From Phycisphaerae bacterium (GTDB taxonomy: Bacteria > Planctomycetota > Phycisphaerae > Phycisphaerales > SM1A02), in NCBI GenBank assembly GCA_002711415.1, contig PARI01000016.1:41226-105225 (forward strand): a stretch of DNA of 64,000 nt, read 5' to 3'. The notes under the pieces are model-generated. The model was not told the origin of the DNA. It searched no databases and worked only from the letters and a program-made list of their open reading frames with translations. Below, in pieces: positions 37,001 through 45,092 of the stretch. Positions within the stretch are counted from its first letter, which is position 1; every line of letters begins with the position of its first letter. The position numbers and the translations under genes were made by a program.

Positions 37001-37427
37001 CGGATCGTGCTTTGAAGTACACAGCACCCCATTCTGCAATCAGAAGGATTGCTGCAACGCGGTTTGCTTTGCATACCCAGACTGCTGCACGAACGAGTGG
37101 GATCAAGGCTGTGTCGACCTGGCCAACCAGTGCGCAAGCTTTGGCGGCTCATGCAAGAGATGGGTCCATGGCACCTATGACACGTCGCTTGGAATCTCGG
37201 ACACACCAGGTGCCGAGAACCTGGCTTGCGACGATGATCCGAAGCCCACGCCCTGCAACGGCGACTTCAACAATGATGGCAAGGTCGATGGTGAGGATCT
37301 GGGCGCCCTGCTTGGTGCCTGGGGCACCTTCAACTGTGACATCGACATCGCTGGCGACAAGTCCTGCCTGATCGATGGCGAGGATCTCGGTGCCCTGCTT
37401 GGCAACTGGGGTGACTGCAAGGAGTGA
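34014..37427 (+). CDS. Secreted multidomain protein with GC-type dockerin
   Basis: A 1137-residue exported protein; signal peptide HRCTLTAAAFTTILTTAVNA is cut before QVTFNEIR. Four lamin-tail-like modules each begin INEIR/YEIR-x5-9-DEY-E-x-GAPG and contain YVVIGD, ENSDNVTH and a DxDxDDDxxLDSxPW acidic motif. Between and inside them are four cysteine-rich modules (CCxxVCxxxxxCCxxxWDxxCVDxA), two of which are near-identical 60-codon repeats. The C-terminus is a two-unit GC-type dockerin (DFNNDGKVDGEDLGALLGAWG-like, Ca-binding). Probably extracellular or surface-bound; role unknown. AAGGAG at 34000-34005 fixes the start. The last cysteine-rich module is nested within the fourth lamin-tail-like unit. 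Confidence 0.9.
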   Translation: MHRCTLTAAAFTTILTTAVNAQVTFNEIRTEEPGAELNEYIELIGTPGASLNGMSILIIGDCDSFPPTQSGCIEEVISLQGLGMRADGLFLISEKTNSLGVPDLVVDLNHEGSDNITFMLVSSFRGNDGDDLDTNDDGILDSTPWASTMASLSILRNVDPDGFNDEQYYGDTTVGPDASGFAPSHVWKCDDGSWNIGTFEIGGPDESAGGPNPTCEIVVPELSINEIRLEQAGDEIDEHIEFRGDPGTILDGLTYIVIGDDEEELLGSGVIEAAVPLSGQIDANGYFTVAEDLDLFGTVPNQLADLQFEGSDNVTHMLVAGYSGVLNQDLDTDDDGVLDTLAWTEVVDAVSVLESSTIPPTNTEWAYAEASVGPDGIYMPGHVYRCEPEGEWTVGSFFPADNQTDTPGTDNPDCQVCGNQGSGNCFDVTNNIGCEDFDCCENVCSVDPACCTVGWDQPCVDIALVNCLTGGTAPDVIINEIRVDQPSTDTDEYFELKGAPGTLLDGVSYVVIGDSSVGSGAIEFILDLSGQVIGPDGLFVAAESTFTFGSPDLTTSLGFENSDNVTHMLLFNFTGANGGDLDVEDDCVLDSTPWDVEMDSISLVETPDSGECYYSSTTLGPNPDDPRPGHAYRCTTDGTWTIGAYDTADGTDTPGQENLACDDNGGGDNCGQGGPCCEVQGTPGCVDPICCNTVCQDPNYADCCEIAWDQNCVDRAIEVCYNGTDPCDGGSGDNCGQGGPCCEVQETPGCVDPICCNLVCKDPNYADCCEIAWDQDCVDRAIEVCYNGTDPCSPPTDVPTVLLYEIRVDQPSSDTDEYAEILGAPGPSLSGVYYVVIGDGSSTQGSGVVEMALDLSGNVIPDDGIFLIAEDEDTFGATADLIVPGGLAFENSDNVTHALVFNFNGNTGDDLDANDDCVLDSEPWGAMIDMVALVESNEEPPVNTECFYGDVYVGPVDEDGDGTFFPATVIYRCPVDLGSGLIGCETPSGTCGSSTAGSCFEVHSTPFCNQKDCCNAVCFAYPDCCTNEWDQGCVDLANQCASFGGSCKRWVHGTYDTSLGISDTPGAENLACDDDPKPTPCNGDFNNDGKVDGEDLGALLGAWGTFNCDIDIAGDKSCLIDGEDLGALLGNWGDCKE
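36015..36194 (+). repeat. Cysteine-rich module, direct repeat copy A
   Basis: A 180-nt unit encoding 60 residues (DNCGQGGPCCEV ... YNGTDPC). It is nearly identical at DNA level to copy B at 36210-36389, with a 15-nt spacer between them. This points to a recent in-frame tandem duplication inside the dockerin protein gene. Confidence 0.9.
36210..36389 (+). repeat. Cysteine-rich module, direct repeat copy B
   Basis: Second 180-nt copy. Differences from copy A are scattered, for example GTPGC versus ETPGC and NTVCQDP versus NLVCKDP. All cysteines are conserved, so the module is under constraint for disulfides or metal. Confidence 0.9.
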
Positions 37428-37450
37428 CCCCTCCGTTGGATCGACTCTCA

Positions 37451-37478
37451 AGGCCCCCGGGAAACCGGGGGCCTTTTT
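37451..37478 (+). terminator. Intrinsic terminator after the dockerin protein gene
   Basis: AGGCCCCCGG (37451-37460) and CCGGGGGCCT (37465-37474) form a 10-bp stem capped by a GAAA tetraloop and followed by TTTTT. It separates the dockerin gene from mlaE, which starts 21 bases downstream. Confidence 0.92.
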
Positions 37479-37499
37479 CTTCACTCCATCGGATCCGTT

Positions 37500-38348
37500 A
37501 TGCTGAGCTTTGTGACAGTACTCACAGGAAGCATCTCGCGGTTCGGATGGATCGTGTTCACCACGGTCAGCAGCTTCGGCCGATTCACCGACTTCGCCGC
37601 CCGGACGGCGATGTACATCGTCTGCCATCCCATGAGCTGGCTTCGCTGGAGGCAGATCGGACCCCAACTCTACTCGGTCGGCGTGGCATCGATCCCAGTG
37701 GTCGCGATCACCGGCGCCTTCATCGGGATGATCCTGGCGATCGAGGGATTCGCCCAGTTCAAGGCGATCGGCCAGGAGGCCCGGATGGGCGGGATCATCA
37801 ATGTCTCGGTCACGAGCCAGATCGGCCCCGTCCTGGCAGCGGTCATGGTCGCCGGCAGGGTCGGGGGGGCACTGGCCGCTGAAACAGGCACCATGCGGGT
37901 GACCGAGCAACTCGATGCAATGCGCGTGATGGGCGTCGATCCGATCCGGCACCTGGTGGTGCCCAGGGTCATGGCCTGCATGATCATGACGCCCATCCTG
38001 ACGATCTACTCGGACATCCTCGGCTCATGGGGTGCCTGGCTGGTGATCACCAAGGGCTACGGGGTCTCCAGCTACGACTACTGGCACTTCACGGCCATGT
38101 TCATGGGTACCTGGGATCCGATCGCGGGCCTCTTCAAAAGCCTGTGCTTCGGGGCCAGCATCGGCTTGATCTCGTGCTACAAGGGGTTCTATTGTGCTCC
38201 TGGAGCCGCCGGTGTCGGCCGCAGCGCGACCAACGCCTTCGTCGCCAGCTTTCTCGCAATCATCATGCTGAACCTGGTGCTTGCGAAGTTCCTCCGTTCA
38301 CTGTGGATGATGCTCAACCCGGATGGCATCCAATCCATGCTCGGCTGA
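37500..38348 (+). CDS. mlaE: ABC transporter permease, MlaE family
   Basis: A 282-residue integral membrane permease of MCE-type lipid transport. The family signature is clear: AFIGMILAIEGFAQF, then VMVAGRVGGALAAETGTMRVTEQLDAMRVMGVDP and HLVVPRVMA. Five or six hydrophobic segments follow. The ATPase and MCE partners are at 17.7-19.6 kb rather than adjacent. Start is ATG at 37500, only 21 bases after a terminator and without a Shine-Dalgarno. A GTG at 37512 is an alternative, and the promoter would have to overlap the terminator region or transcription read through it. Confidence 0.92.
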   Translation: MLSFVTVLTGSISRFGWIVFTTVSSFGRFTDFAARTAMYIVCHPMSWLRWRQIGPQLYSVGVASIPVVAITGAFIGMILAIEGFAQFKAIGQEARMGGIINVSVTSQIGPVLAAVMVAGRVGGALAAETGTMRVTEQLDAMRVMGVDPIRHLVVPRVMACMIMTPILTIYSDILGSWGAWLVITKGYGVSSYDYWHFTAMFMGTWDPIAGLFKSLCFGASIGLISCYKGFYCAPGAAGVGRSATNAFVASFLAIIMLNLVLAKFLRSLWMMLNPDGIQSMLG

Positions 38349-38371
38349 GCAACACGGCCCCGGAGGCCCAC

Positions 38372-39532
38372 ATGATGCGATTGTCCACATGCATTCGATT
38401 CGCCCTGCTGGTCATGTCCATGACCACGATGACGATGACACAGACCGCGGTCGCCCAGGACGTTTCCGGTCGTCCGCCGATCGGACCCCTCGAGCGTGTC
38501 GATCCGAGGATCTGGGATCTCCAGTTCACATGCAGCATGCTGCTTCCAGTCGAGGATCGAGCCGACGGGGTCGTCTTCTGGATCCAGAAAACCCCGATTT
38601 ACTTTCCGATGATCTTCCAGGGCACCTACAACAGGATTGATCCTGGAAGCCTGTCGGCATCCATGACACTTGCAGGACGGAAGATCGACTCCCCAGCCAC
38701 GGAACTGAGCCACGGACATGCCTGGAACACGTCCAGGGGCACCATCTGGATCGAACCCTTCAAGGGCAACTCGATGAAGTGGTCCATGAACATGAAGCAG
38801 ATGTGCTGGTCAAGCCGGATCGATGACCGGGAGGCCGGCCGGCTGCCCTGGCCGCAGCAATGGCCCGAGCAGGTCAGGAAAGGACTGCAGAAGGAGACCC
38901 TGATCGAATCGGATGACCCGATCTTCAAGGAGTTCGTGACCAGGACCGCCGGCGACCAGCTTCGGCGAGTCCCGCCGTACTACGCCGCCAAGGACCTGAT
39001 CCGTGCCGCACTGAAGGAGATCGACTCGGTCAATGGAACCGGCAACTTCGGTGGAGAAGAGGGAGCGATCCAGGGCATGGACCTCCAGGGCGCCCTTGCC
39101 ACAGCCAGGTCGCGACGAGGGAGCCCTCACGACCTGGTCTGCCTGAGTGTCGCCGTCCTGAGAGCGGCTGGCATTCCCGCCCGGCCCGTGATCGGGATTC
39201 GCAAGGACGACCAACAGAGGCGGAAGACCAACCTGGTCAGTTGGGGCGAGTTCTACATTCACGGCGCCGGTTGGATTCCGTTCGATCCGGTGGCCGTCAG
39301 GAACAAGGTGCCGAGGAACCGTCCGGTCGAGCAGGCATGGAATGGCCTGGGAACCATCGATTCACTCAATCACCGGGTCCCGCTGTGCTACCGATACATT
39401 CCAGAGGTGGGCAACGGCGGTCCGAACTACCCGATGGTCTGGAGTTGGACAGCCAACAACGTGCAGAATGCCGCCTTCTATTCCACGGTCGCCCTGCAGA
39501 TGATCAACCGTGGCCGCGGCCCGGGATCATGA
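38372..39532 (+). CDS. Exported transglutaminase-like protein
   Basis: A 386-residue protein with a signal peptide (CIRFALLVMSMTTMTMTQTAVAQ). The C-terminal half has the transglutaminase core: PHDLVCLSVAVLRAAGIPARPVIG places Cys257, and GWIPFDPVAV places Asp305. The catalytic His expected in the HAWxExY strand is replaced: the segment reads LVSWGEFY with Val289 at that position. Either the domain is inactive or a different residue (His297 lies nearby) serves. The N-terminal half (about 50-180) is a beta-rich domain I do not recognise. GGAGG about six bases upstream supports the start. It follows mlaE closely and may be cotranscribed. Confidence 0.75.
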   Translation: MMRLSTCIRFALLVMSMTTMTMTQTAVAQDVSGRPPIGPLERVDPRIWDLQFTCSMLLPVEDRADGVVFWIQKTPIYFPMIFQGTYNRIDPGSLSASMTLAGRKIDSPATELSHGHAWNTSRGTIWIEPFKGNSMKWSMNMKQMCWSSRIDDREAGRLPWPQQWPEQVRKGLQKETLIESDDPIFKEFVTRTAGDQLRRVPPYYAAKDLIRAALKEIDSVNGTGNFGGEEGAIQGMDLQGALATARSRRGSPHDLVCLSVAVLRAAGIPARPVIGIRKDDQQRRKTNLVSWGEFYIHGAGWIPFDPVAVRNKVPRNRPVEQAWNGLGTIDSLNHRVPLCYRYIPEVGNGGPNYPMVWSWTANNVQNAAFYSTVALQMINRGRGPGS

Positions 39533-40213
39533 CTCCTCTTGAAGTGGCACCATGCACTCGGGCTGGTCCAAACGAGGGTCATTGACCCTGGCACTCACCC
39601 TGTTCCCAGTGATCGGGGTTCGCCCGGACCAAGGCTGGAGCAACTGGATCAATGGCTCGACCTGGGTCACCGCGGCCGGTGACAGCCAGGCATGCCAGGT
39701 CATTTCAGGGAGGATCACGGGCATCCGGTGATGAAATGGCCTGACCTGCTCGTTGGCCTCGGTCGTGATGATCGTGAAGGTGTTCAGCACCTCCCCCTCG
39801 GGTGATGCCCATCGCTCGTGCAACCCGGCGAACGCGAAGACGGTCTCTCTCCGATCCAGGTGGAACAGCCAGGGCTGCTTCGCTCCATCGATCGCCTGCC
39901 ACTCGTAGAACCCGGTCGCGGGCACGAGGCACCGACCCGACTTCAACGGCTGCCTGAAGGACGGCTTCTCGGCCACAGTCTCCGCTCTCGCGTTGATCAT
40001 CCTGTGGCCGATCTTGGCGTCCTTGGCCCAGTGTGGCACGAGTCCCCACTTGTGCATCCGGATCGACCGAGGGCCCTTCCGACCCTGCAGGACTACGGGT
40101 GACTGCTGCCCCGGAGCGATGTTGTACCTCGGAACGATCCCATCACCGCCCTCGGCCTTGAAGATCCTCTGGAGCGTCTGGCCGGTTGAATCAAGGCAGA
40201 ATCGTCCGCACAT
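39527..40213 (-). CDS. SRAP domain protein (YedK/HMCES family)
   Basis: A 228-residue protein that crosslinks to abasic sites in single-stranded DNA. The start must be the ATG at 40213, because the family requires Cys2 exposed after Met removal (MCGRF). Other active-site blocks are YNIAPGQ, WGLVPHWAKD, NARAET, CLVPATGFYEW (Glu) and HHRMPVIL (His). The tail extends to the stop at 39527, overlapping the end of the convergent transglutaminase-like gene by six bases; the two stop codons lie back to back in TCATGA. It is another DNA-damage protein in a window already rich in them. Confidence 0.93.
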   Translation of the reverse strand: MCGRFCLDSTGQTLQRIFKAEGGDGIVPRYNIAPGQQSPVVLQGRKGPRSIRMHKWGLVPHWAKDAKIGHRMINARAETVAEKPSFRQPLKSGRCLVPATGFYEWQAIDGAKQPWLFHLDRRETVFAFAGLHERWASPEGEVLNTFTIITTEANEQVRPFHHRMPVILPEMTWHAWLSPAAVTQVEPLIQLLQPWSGRTPITGNRVSARVNDPRLDQPECMVPLQEES

Positions 40214-40290
40214 GAATAGCTCCAATCAGGCTGGAACGACTTGGGGTATGGTGTTCAGATCCATGCTCCAACGCACCGCCCAATGATCCC

Positions 40291-42276
40291 ATGAACCTTC
40301 TCATCCTGCTCGGAATCTTCTGCCTGCTGCTCTCGGCCTCCATCTTCGTCATCGAGGCGATGCGATGTCGTGCCGGCCGGGGCATTATCCGTTGCAGCCG
40401 TTGTGGATACCAGCGAACAGGTGAGACCGATGGCCCGTGCCCGGAATGCGGCCTTGATCAGGATGGGATCACCGTGACCACTCGGGGAGCACTGCCAGTG
40501 AACAAGGCGGCGATGGCCTGGGCGATCGTCGCCCTGCTCGTCGGCGGCGTGATCATCACCATGGGACTGCTGCCATCATCGGTCATGCTTCGAATCACGC
40601 CCGGACACTGGCTTGTCTCGCCAGGACTGGACCTGGGGTATCCAGGGTCACGGGACGAGGTCCTGGGGCAGCTTCACCAGCGCACCGTCGATGGAACGCT
40701 GTCGGACAAGGCGCTGTTCGAGCTGGCGCAGATCGGCCTGCAGCAGCAGGCTGAAGCGGACACCTGGGATCCTCGATACGGTGACATCGTGATCCTCGCT
40801 CTGGACCGTGGCCTCCTGGATCTCCAGCAGCGCACGAACTTCCTGGAGAATGCACTGTCGGTGCTGGTGACCCCATTGCCCATCGGCATCTCTTCACAAC
40901 TCAAGGAGACTGACCAGTTCCATGCTGGCTGGGACGTCCGGGTTCGCCTTGAGCGGGTCGGGACCCCCGAGCTTGGCCTGGCAGTACCGGGAATCGAGCC
41001 GAGCCTGACGCTCGGACCGGTCCGGCTCCTGGATCATGGCAACCAGCTCAACGGCGACAAGCAGACCTCGACGGTCGAGTCGACCAAACGCATCAACGGC
41101 CTGCAAGTCGACCGCGAGGTCCTTGCGTTGGTGCCACATGAGCTCGAAACGGTCTTGATGGAGTTCCAGGTGGGGCTGGGCAACGTCCAGACGTTTCCGT
41201 TCCAACTGCAACTCGAACTGCCCCGTAGTTCTCAACTGGAGGCCTACTCGACCGAGTGGATCCGACAGGAGTCCCTGCGAATCCTCGACAACCTCGAATT
41301 TTCACTCATCGACAATGGCGACTCCAAGAGGCTGTCCATCAAGGGCTCGCCCACGGCGATCGATGCACTGGGCCTCCAGGGACGATTGAAGCTTCGCATG
41401 CCCGGTGATCCCGAGCTCATCACCATGCCCTCGCTGTACGACCACGCCCAGCAGATCATCAATTTCAGCATCGAGGAGGACGTGGATCGTCAGGACGACC
41501 TGATCGGTGCAATGCTCGTGCTGTCTCCGGGCTGGGGCGAACTCGTGAGCGACCAGGGCACGCCCATTCGACTGCTCACCCTCGATTCAATCGAGATCCC
41601 GCTGGAGGATCTGATCCAGGTGGAGCCTGATCCGATCTACGTGATCGGAGATCCCAGCCCCGATGGCATCGGCCGGTTCTACATGGGACGCGAGATCTCC
41701 CAGGTGATGGGACACCTGGGCGCCGGCTGGCTGGAACGACCCAGCAGGGTCAGGGAGGAGCGAACCGACCTGGTGGTCCGGAACCTGGAACTGGAACCGG
41801 ATGACGTCGTCGCCGACATCGGCGCGGGCACCGGGTACTTCAGTTTTCCCATCGCGGAAACCGTCAAGGACGGGCGCGTGCTCGCCGTGGACATCCAGCC
41901 GGAGATGCTGGAGTTCATCGAGGCCCGGAAGAGGCAGGACAAGGTCGACAATGTCACGGGCGTTCTCGGCAAGATCGATGATCCGAACCTGTCTCCGGAC
42001 AGCGTTGACCTGGCGTTCATGGTGGATGCCTACCACGAGTTCAGTCATCCCAGGGAGATGATGCTGGCCATCCACAGGGCTCTTCGCCCTGGCGGCCGCG
42101 TCGTGCTGCTGGAGTATCGTGCCGAGGACCCCGACGTGCCGATCAAGCGACTGCACAAGATGACGGAGGCCCAGGTGAAGCTCGAGATGGAGGCGGTCGG
42201 CCTGACGTTCATCGAGAACCGGGACGTCCTGCCCTGGCAGCACATGCTCTTCTTCGAGAAACAAGCCTCTCCCTGA
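40291..42276 (+). CDS. Membrane zinc-ribbon protein fused to a class I methyltransferase
   Basis: A 661-residue single reading frame. TM1 is at 1-22 (NLLILLGIFCLLLSASIFVI), a rubredoxin-like ribbon at 30-52 (RCSRCGYQRTG, GPCPECG), and TM2 at about 72-95. A region of about 350 residues without recognisable motifs follows. The end is a Rossmann methyltransferase at about 460-655: YMGREISQVMGHLGAGW, VVADIGAGTGYFSFP (SAM motif I, near 507), VLAVDIQPEML and LRPGGRVVLLEYR. The substrate is unknown. By the positive-inside rule the ribbon is cytosolic, which would put the methyltransferase outside; see findings. Its last 68 bases overlap the convergent YtkA-like gene. Confidence 0.8.
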   Translation: MNLLILLGIFCLLLSASIFVIEAMRCRAGRGIIRCSRCGYQRTGETDGPCPECGLDQDGITVTTRGALPVNKAAMAWAIVALLVGGVIITMGLLPSSVMLRITPGHWLVSPGLDLGYPGSRDEVLGQLHQRTVDGTLSDKALFELAQIGLQQQAEADTWDPRYGDIVILALDRGLLDLQQRTNFLENALSVLVTPLPIGISSQLKETDQFHAGWDVRVRLERVGTPELGLAVPGIEPSLTLGPVRLLDHGNQLNGDKQTSTVESTKRINGLQVDREVLALVPHELETVLMEFQVGLGNVQTFPFQLQLELPRSSQLEAYSTEWIRQESLRILDNLEFSLIDNGDSKRLSIKGSPTAIDALGLQGRLKLRMPGDPELITMPSLYDHAQQIINFSIEEDVDRQDDLIGAMLVLSPGWGELVSDQGTPIRLLTLDSIEIPLEDLIQVEPDPIYVIGDPSPDGIGRFYMGREISQVMGHLGAGWLERPSRVREERTDLVVRNLELEPDDVVADIGAGTGYFSFPIAETVKDGRVLAVDIQPEMLEFIEARKRQDKVDNVTGVLGKIDDPNLSPDSVDLAFMVDAYHEFSHPREMMLAIHRALRPGGRVVLLEYRAEDPDVPIKRLHKMTEAQVKLEMEAVGLTFIENRDVLPWQHMLFFEKQASP

Positions 42277-42757
42277 TGAAGAAGACGCCCAACGCCGGGA
42301 TGAAGATGAACATCCATGGCCAGTACGCCAGCGCGGCCGGCAGTTTCGGCTGCACGTCAGCCCTGAACTGGAAGGTTGCTCGTCCGTGTCCCGGCGCATC
42401 CACGGCGATATCGAACCGGTACGTCGATGGCCCGGGCAGATCGACCAGCGCCGAGTGGAGCAGCTTGTTGTCCGAGTGAAGCCGGCTCGCCTCGAACGTC
42501 ATAGAAAGCAGTTCGGAGTCATCGGGCACCGATGCGATCGAGACCGCCGCCTGCCTGATCGGATCGCCGGTCCCGGCATCCAGGACCAGGACACTCAGAT
42601 CCATCAGGCCCTCCCGCAACGGCGTGGGTGAACTCAGAACGACGACACGAATGTTACCCTCGGTTGCGTCGAGCCTGACCAGGCCACCATCCGGTTGCGC
42701 CGTCGAGCACAGGGCCAGGGTACACGCGAGGATCAGCAGGTGCAGAGGAAGTCTCAT
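42209..42757 (-). CDS. YtkA/FixH-like membrane-anchored protein
   Basis: A 182-residue exported protein, last gene of the respiratory operon. A signal peptide (RLPLHLLILACTLALCSTAQ) is followed by one beta-sandwich domain at about 25-135 resembling YtkA/FixH proteins (LREGLMDLSVLVLDAGTGDPI, GRATFQF). A C-terminal helix (YWPWMFIFIPALGVFFI) and a basic tail complete it. FixH-type proteins assist metal handling in oxidase assembly, which suits the context. The ATG overlaps the stop of the CtaG-polyferredoxin gene (ATGA). The frame is open far upstream, but only this part has coding character. Confidence 0.7.
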   Translation of the reverse strand: MRLPLHLLILACTLALCSTAQPDGGLVRLDATEGNIRVVVLSSPTPLREGLMDLSVLVLDAGTGDPIRQAAVSIASVPDDSELLSMTFEASRLHSDNKLLHSALVDLPGPSTYRFDIAVDAPGHGRATFQFRADVQPKLPAALAYWPWMFIFIPALGVFFIRERLVSRRRACAARAGRPGSR

Positions 42758-45045
42758 GGAATCAGCATCCCCCTCATCTCCATCGGCTGGAAGATGATCC
42801 ACGCGCCCCATGCGAACATCACGCCAGCCAGCACGGCCCATGGCATCCATGCAACCAGCGTCCTGGCCCCACCATCCAGTTGTCGACCGAGGATGCGCCA
42901 CGCGACGACCAGGGAGCAGACCAGGCCCCCATTGAGCAGCAGGAGCTCGATCGAGGCGATCCAGCCCGGGACCAGTGACGGCATCATCGACATCCCCCAG
43001 GCCGGCGCACCGCCGATCGGGACCCCCACGTCCAGCAGTGCCCTGTGGATCACCGGCACTGCGGTCCAGGCACCGGTCAAAAGGTGGAAGCCGAAGTGAA
43101 CGATCCACATCGAGATGCCCATCGGTAGCAACGCGAAGATCATGCGAGCCGCGAGGCGCATCCGCGTTGATCCTGGCCCCATCACCAGACTGGTCATGCC
43201 GGCAGCAGCCATGAGGATCAGTATCGGCAGGAGGACGATCTGCACCAGCAGAAGAACGAGGATGACCGGCCAGTCCGCAGCGAGGCCGAATCGCTCGGCC
43301 AGGTGCAGTTGGAACGACATCATCGGCTGGGTCATGCCGGCGGCATTGGCGAACGCACCGAAGCACAGCACCATCGCGAGGAACGACAGGTCGATCCGGT
43401 GCCCCAGCCGGCCCACCGAGGAGCGATGCTGGTCGTCGATCGGATCGGTGCCTACCGGGCGCCCGATCAGACCGATGTTTCCGTGCGGGCACGCATCCAT
43501 GCAGTCCATGCAGAAGGTGCAGTCCAGGTTGCCGATCTTCCTGGGCTGGAACAGCTCAAGCTGGCACCCTGGCACCGAGGCCGATCCCTTGATGCATTCC
43601 TGGGTCGTGCACGTGGCGCACACGGAGGGCCTGCGGACCGTGACGACGAAGGGAGAGAGCATCGACTGGAGGAAATGGAACTGCCCGATCGGACAGACGT
43701 ACTTGCAGAAGCTGGCGCCCCTGAAGATGCAGTCGATGATGGTGGCGGCCAGGAAGTACCCGATCACGATCCACGCGGTCACCCACGGGCTGGACCAGAG
43801 GCCAAGCACCTCGTAGCTGATCAGCCATGCCAGGACCAGGATCGCCGCAATCCACTTGGTCCGAAGCCACCGGGGCCACGGGGCGTTCGCCGGAAGCCAG
43901 CGGCGAAGGATGCTGCGTGGAACGATGAACGGGCACGTCATGCAGAAGAGGTTGCCCACCATCAACAGCGCGATGATGCTGAACCCACGCCAGTACGTCC
44001 ATGGCAATACGCCCGCGATGTTCTGGCCCGGGACCGACGGGCCTGCCAGGCCGTCGACCACCAGCGCCGCCGCCAGGACGAGCATCAGCAGTCGAAGCAG
44101 ATACCTGGCCTTCCGTGAACGGATCACGTGGCCGGCGACCGGCGCTGCGGCCAGGTCAACCGCCCCACCGATGGTCGATTTGAACACCGGGAGCGAGATC
44201 TCCCTCGTGGGCCTCGCCGGCCGGGCCAGTGATCGATTCCGCATCAGCTCGGCCGCGATGAACCCGACCGGGATGAACATCAGCAGCGACCCGGGCACCC
44301 ACATGATCGCCCCTGCCAGCGCCTGGTCGTCGAGCATGTCGATGCCCATGAGTCCATCGGTCGCACGGTAGGACGGATAGATGATCCGATCACTGAAGCT
44401 GAAGATTGCGCTGAAGATCGTGTTCTGTATGTCGGCCAGCAGTAGGTAGACGATCATGGCCCCGCGCGGCCAGATCGGCGTGCTCGGCCAGGGCTGGATC
44501 ACGGGGAACCAGAACAGCAGCCCGGTGACCACGAAGCATGCGTGCTCGACGGCATGCCACTGGTCGGATCGAATCCCCAACTCATAGAAGGCCGGAACGT
44601 GCCAGGCCCAGGTCATCACGACAAAGCCGATCCAGGCCGTGACCGGATGCACCAGGAACCGGAAGAACGAGTGCACGCCCCTGGAGGCGATGAACGGCCC
44701 CAGCCAGTTCTTCCTGATACCGTTTGGCAGTCCACGCAACATCGGGATCGCCGGGTAGCCCATGAGTATCAGCGGCGGTGCCACGAGCATCAGCAACAGG
44801 TGCTGGGTCATGTGGACCGACAGCATCAGGCTCCCGAGGGCATCAAGCGGGCTCGCGATCGCCAGCCACAGCACCAGTAGCCCGGCCAGGAAGCTCGCCA
44901 GCCTCCAGGCCGTGAATCGATGTGGCTGGAGCCGCCGAAGACCAAGCCACCCGCGCAGGTAGATCCACGCTGACAGGAGCAGCAGAAGGATGATCCAGGG
45001 GTCTATCGTCCACGATTCAAGGACGGCGCGTGCGAGCGAATCCAT
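42754..45045 (-). CDS. CtaG-polyferredoxin fusion, oxidase assembly protein
   Basis: A 763-residue membrane protein of two halves. Residues 1-275 match the caa3-type CtaG copper-delivery family, with seven or so helices and conserved HMTQHLLLMLVAPPLILMG (78-96) and a WHAVEHACFVVTGLLFW block. Residues about 310-560 match the FixG/NapH/CcoG-type polyferredoxin: FCMTCPFIVPR, SFCKYVCPIGQFHFLQSM, CATCTTQECIKG and the canonical 4Fe-4S motif CTFCMDCMDACPHGNI (about 506-522). Four more helices follow. CtaG and CcoG both act in copper delivery and reduction for haem-copper oxidases, so the fusion is probably an oxidase maturation factor. It follows the cytochrome b gene by 47 bases. Confidence 0.85.
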   Translation of the reverse strand: MDSLARAVLESWTIDPWIILLLLLSAWIYLRGWLGLRRLQPHRFTAWRLASFLAGLLVLWLAIASPLDALGSLMLSVHMTQHLLLMLVAPPLILMGYPAIPMLRGLPNGIRKNWLGPFIASRGVHSFFRFLVHPVTAWIGFVVMTWAWHVPAFYELGIRSDQWHAVEHACFVVTGLLFWFPVIQPWPSTPIWPRGAMIVYLLLADIQNTIFSAIFSFSDRIIYPSYRATDGLMGIDMLDDQALAGAIMWVPGSLLMFIPVGFIAAELMRNRSLARPARPTREISLPVFKSTIGGAVDLAAAPVAGHVIRSRKARYLLRLLMLVLAAALVVDGLAGPSVPGQNIAGVLPWTYWRGFSIIALLMVGNLFCMTCPFIVPRSILRRWLPANAPWPRWLRTKWIAAILVLAWLISYEVLGLWSSPWVTAWIVIGYFLAATIIDCIFRGASFCKYVCPIGQFHFLQSMLSPFVVTVRRPSVCATCTTQECIKGSASVPGCQLELFQPRKIGNLDCTFCMDCMDACPHGNIGLIGRPVGTDPIDDQHRSSVGRLGHRIDLSFLAMVLCFGAFANAAGMTQPMMSFQLHLAERFGLAADWPVILVLLLVQIVLLPILILMAAAGMTSLVMGPGSTRMRLAARMIFALLPMGISMWIVHFGFHLLTGAWTAVPVIHRALLDVGVPIGGAPAWGMSMMPSLVPGWIASIELLLLNGGLVCSLVVAWRILGRQLDGGARTLVAWMPWAVLAGVMFAWGAWIIFQPMEMRGMLIP

Positions 45046-45092
45046 CGTTGGAGATCCATGGTAACCGGCGACCGACTGGTGTCAGCAGGCGG

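Noticed and set aside
42758..43492. Upstream in-frame extension of the YtkA-like gene
   Set aside because: This part is opposite-frame sequence inside the CtaG-polyferredoxin gene and has no domain; the real start is the ATGA overlap at 42757.
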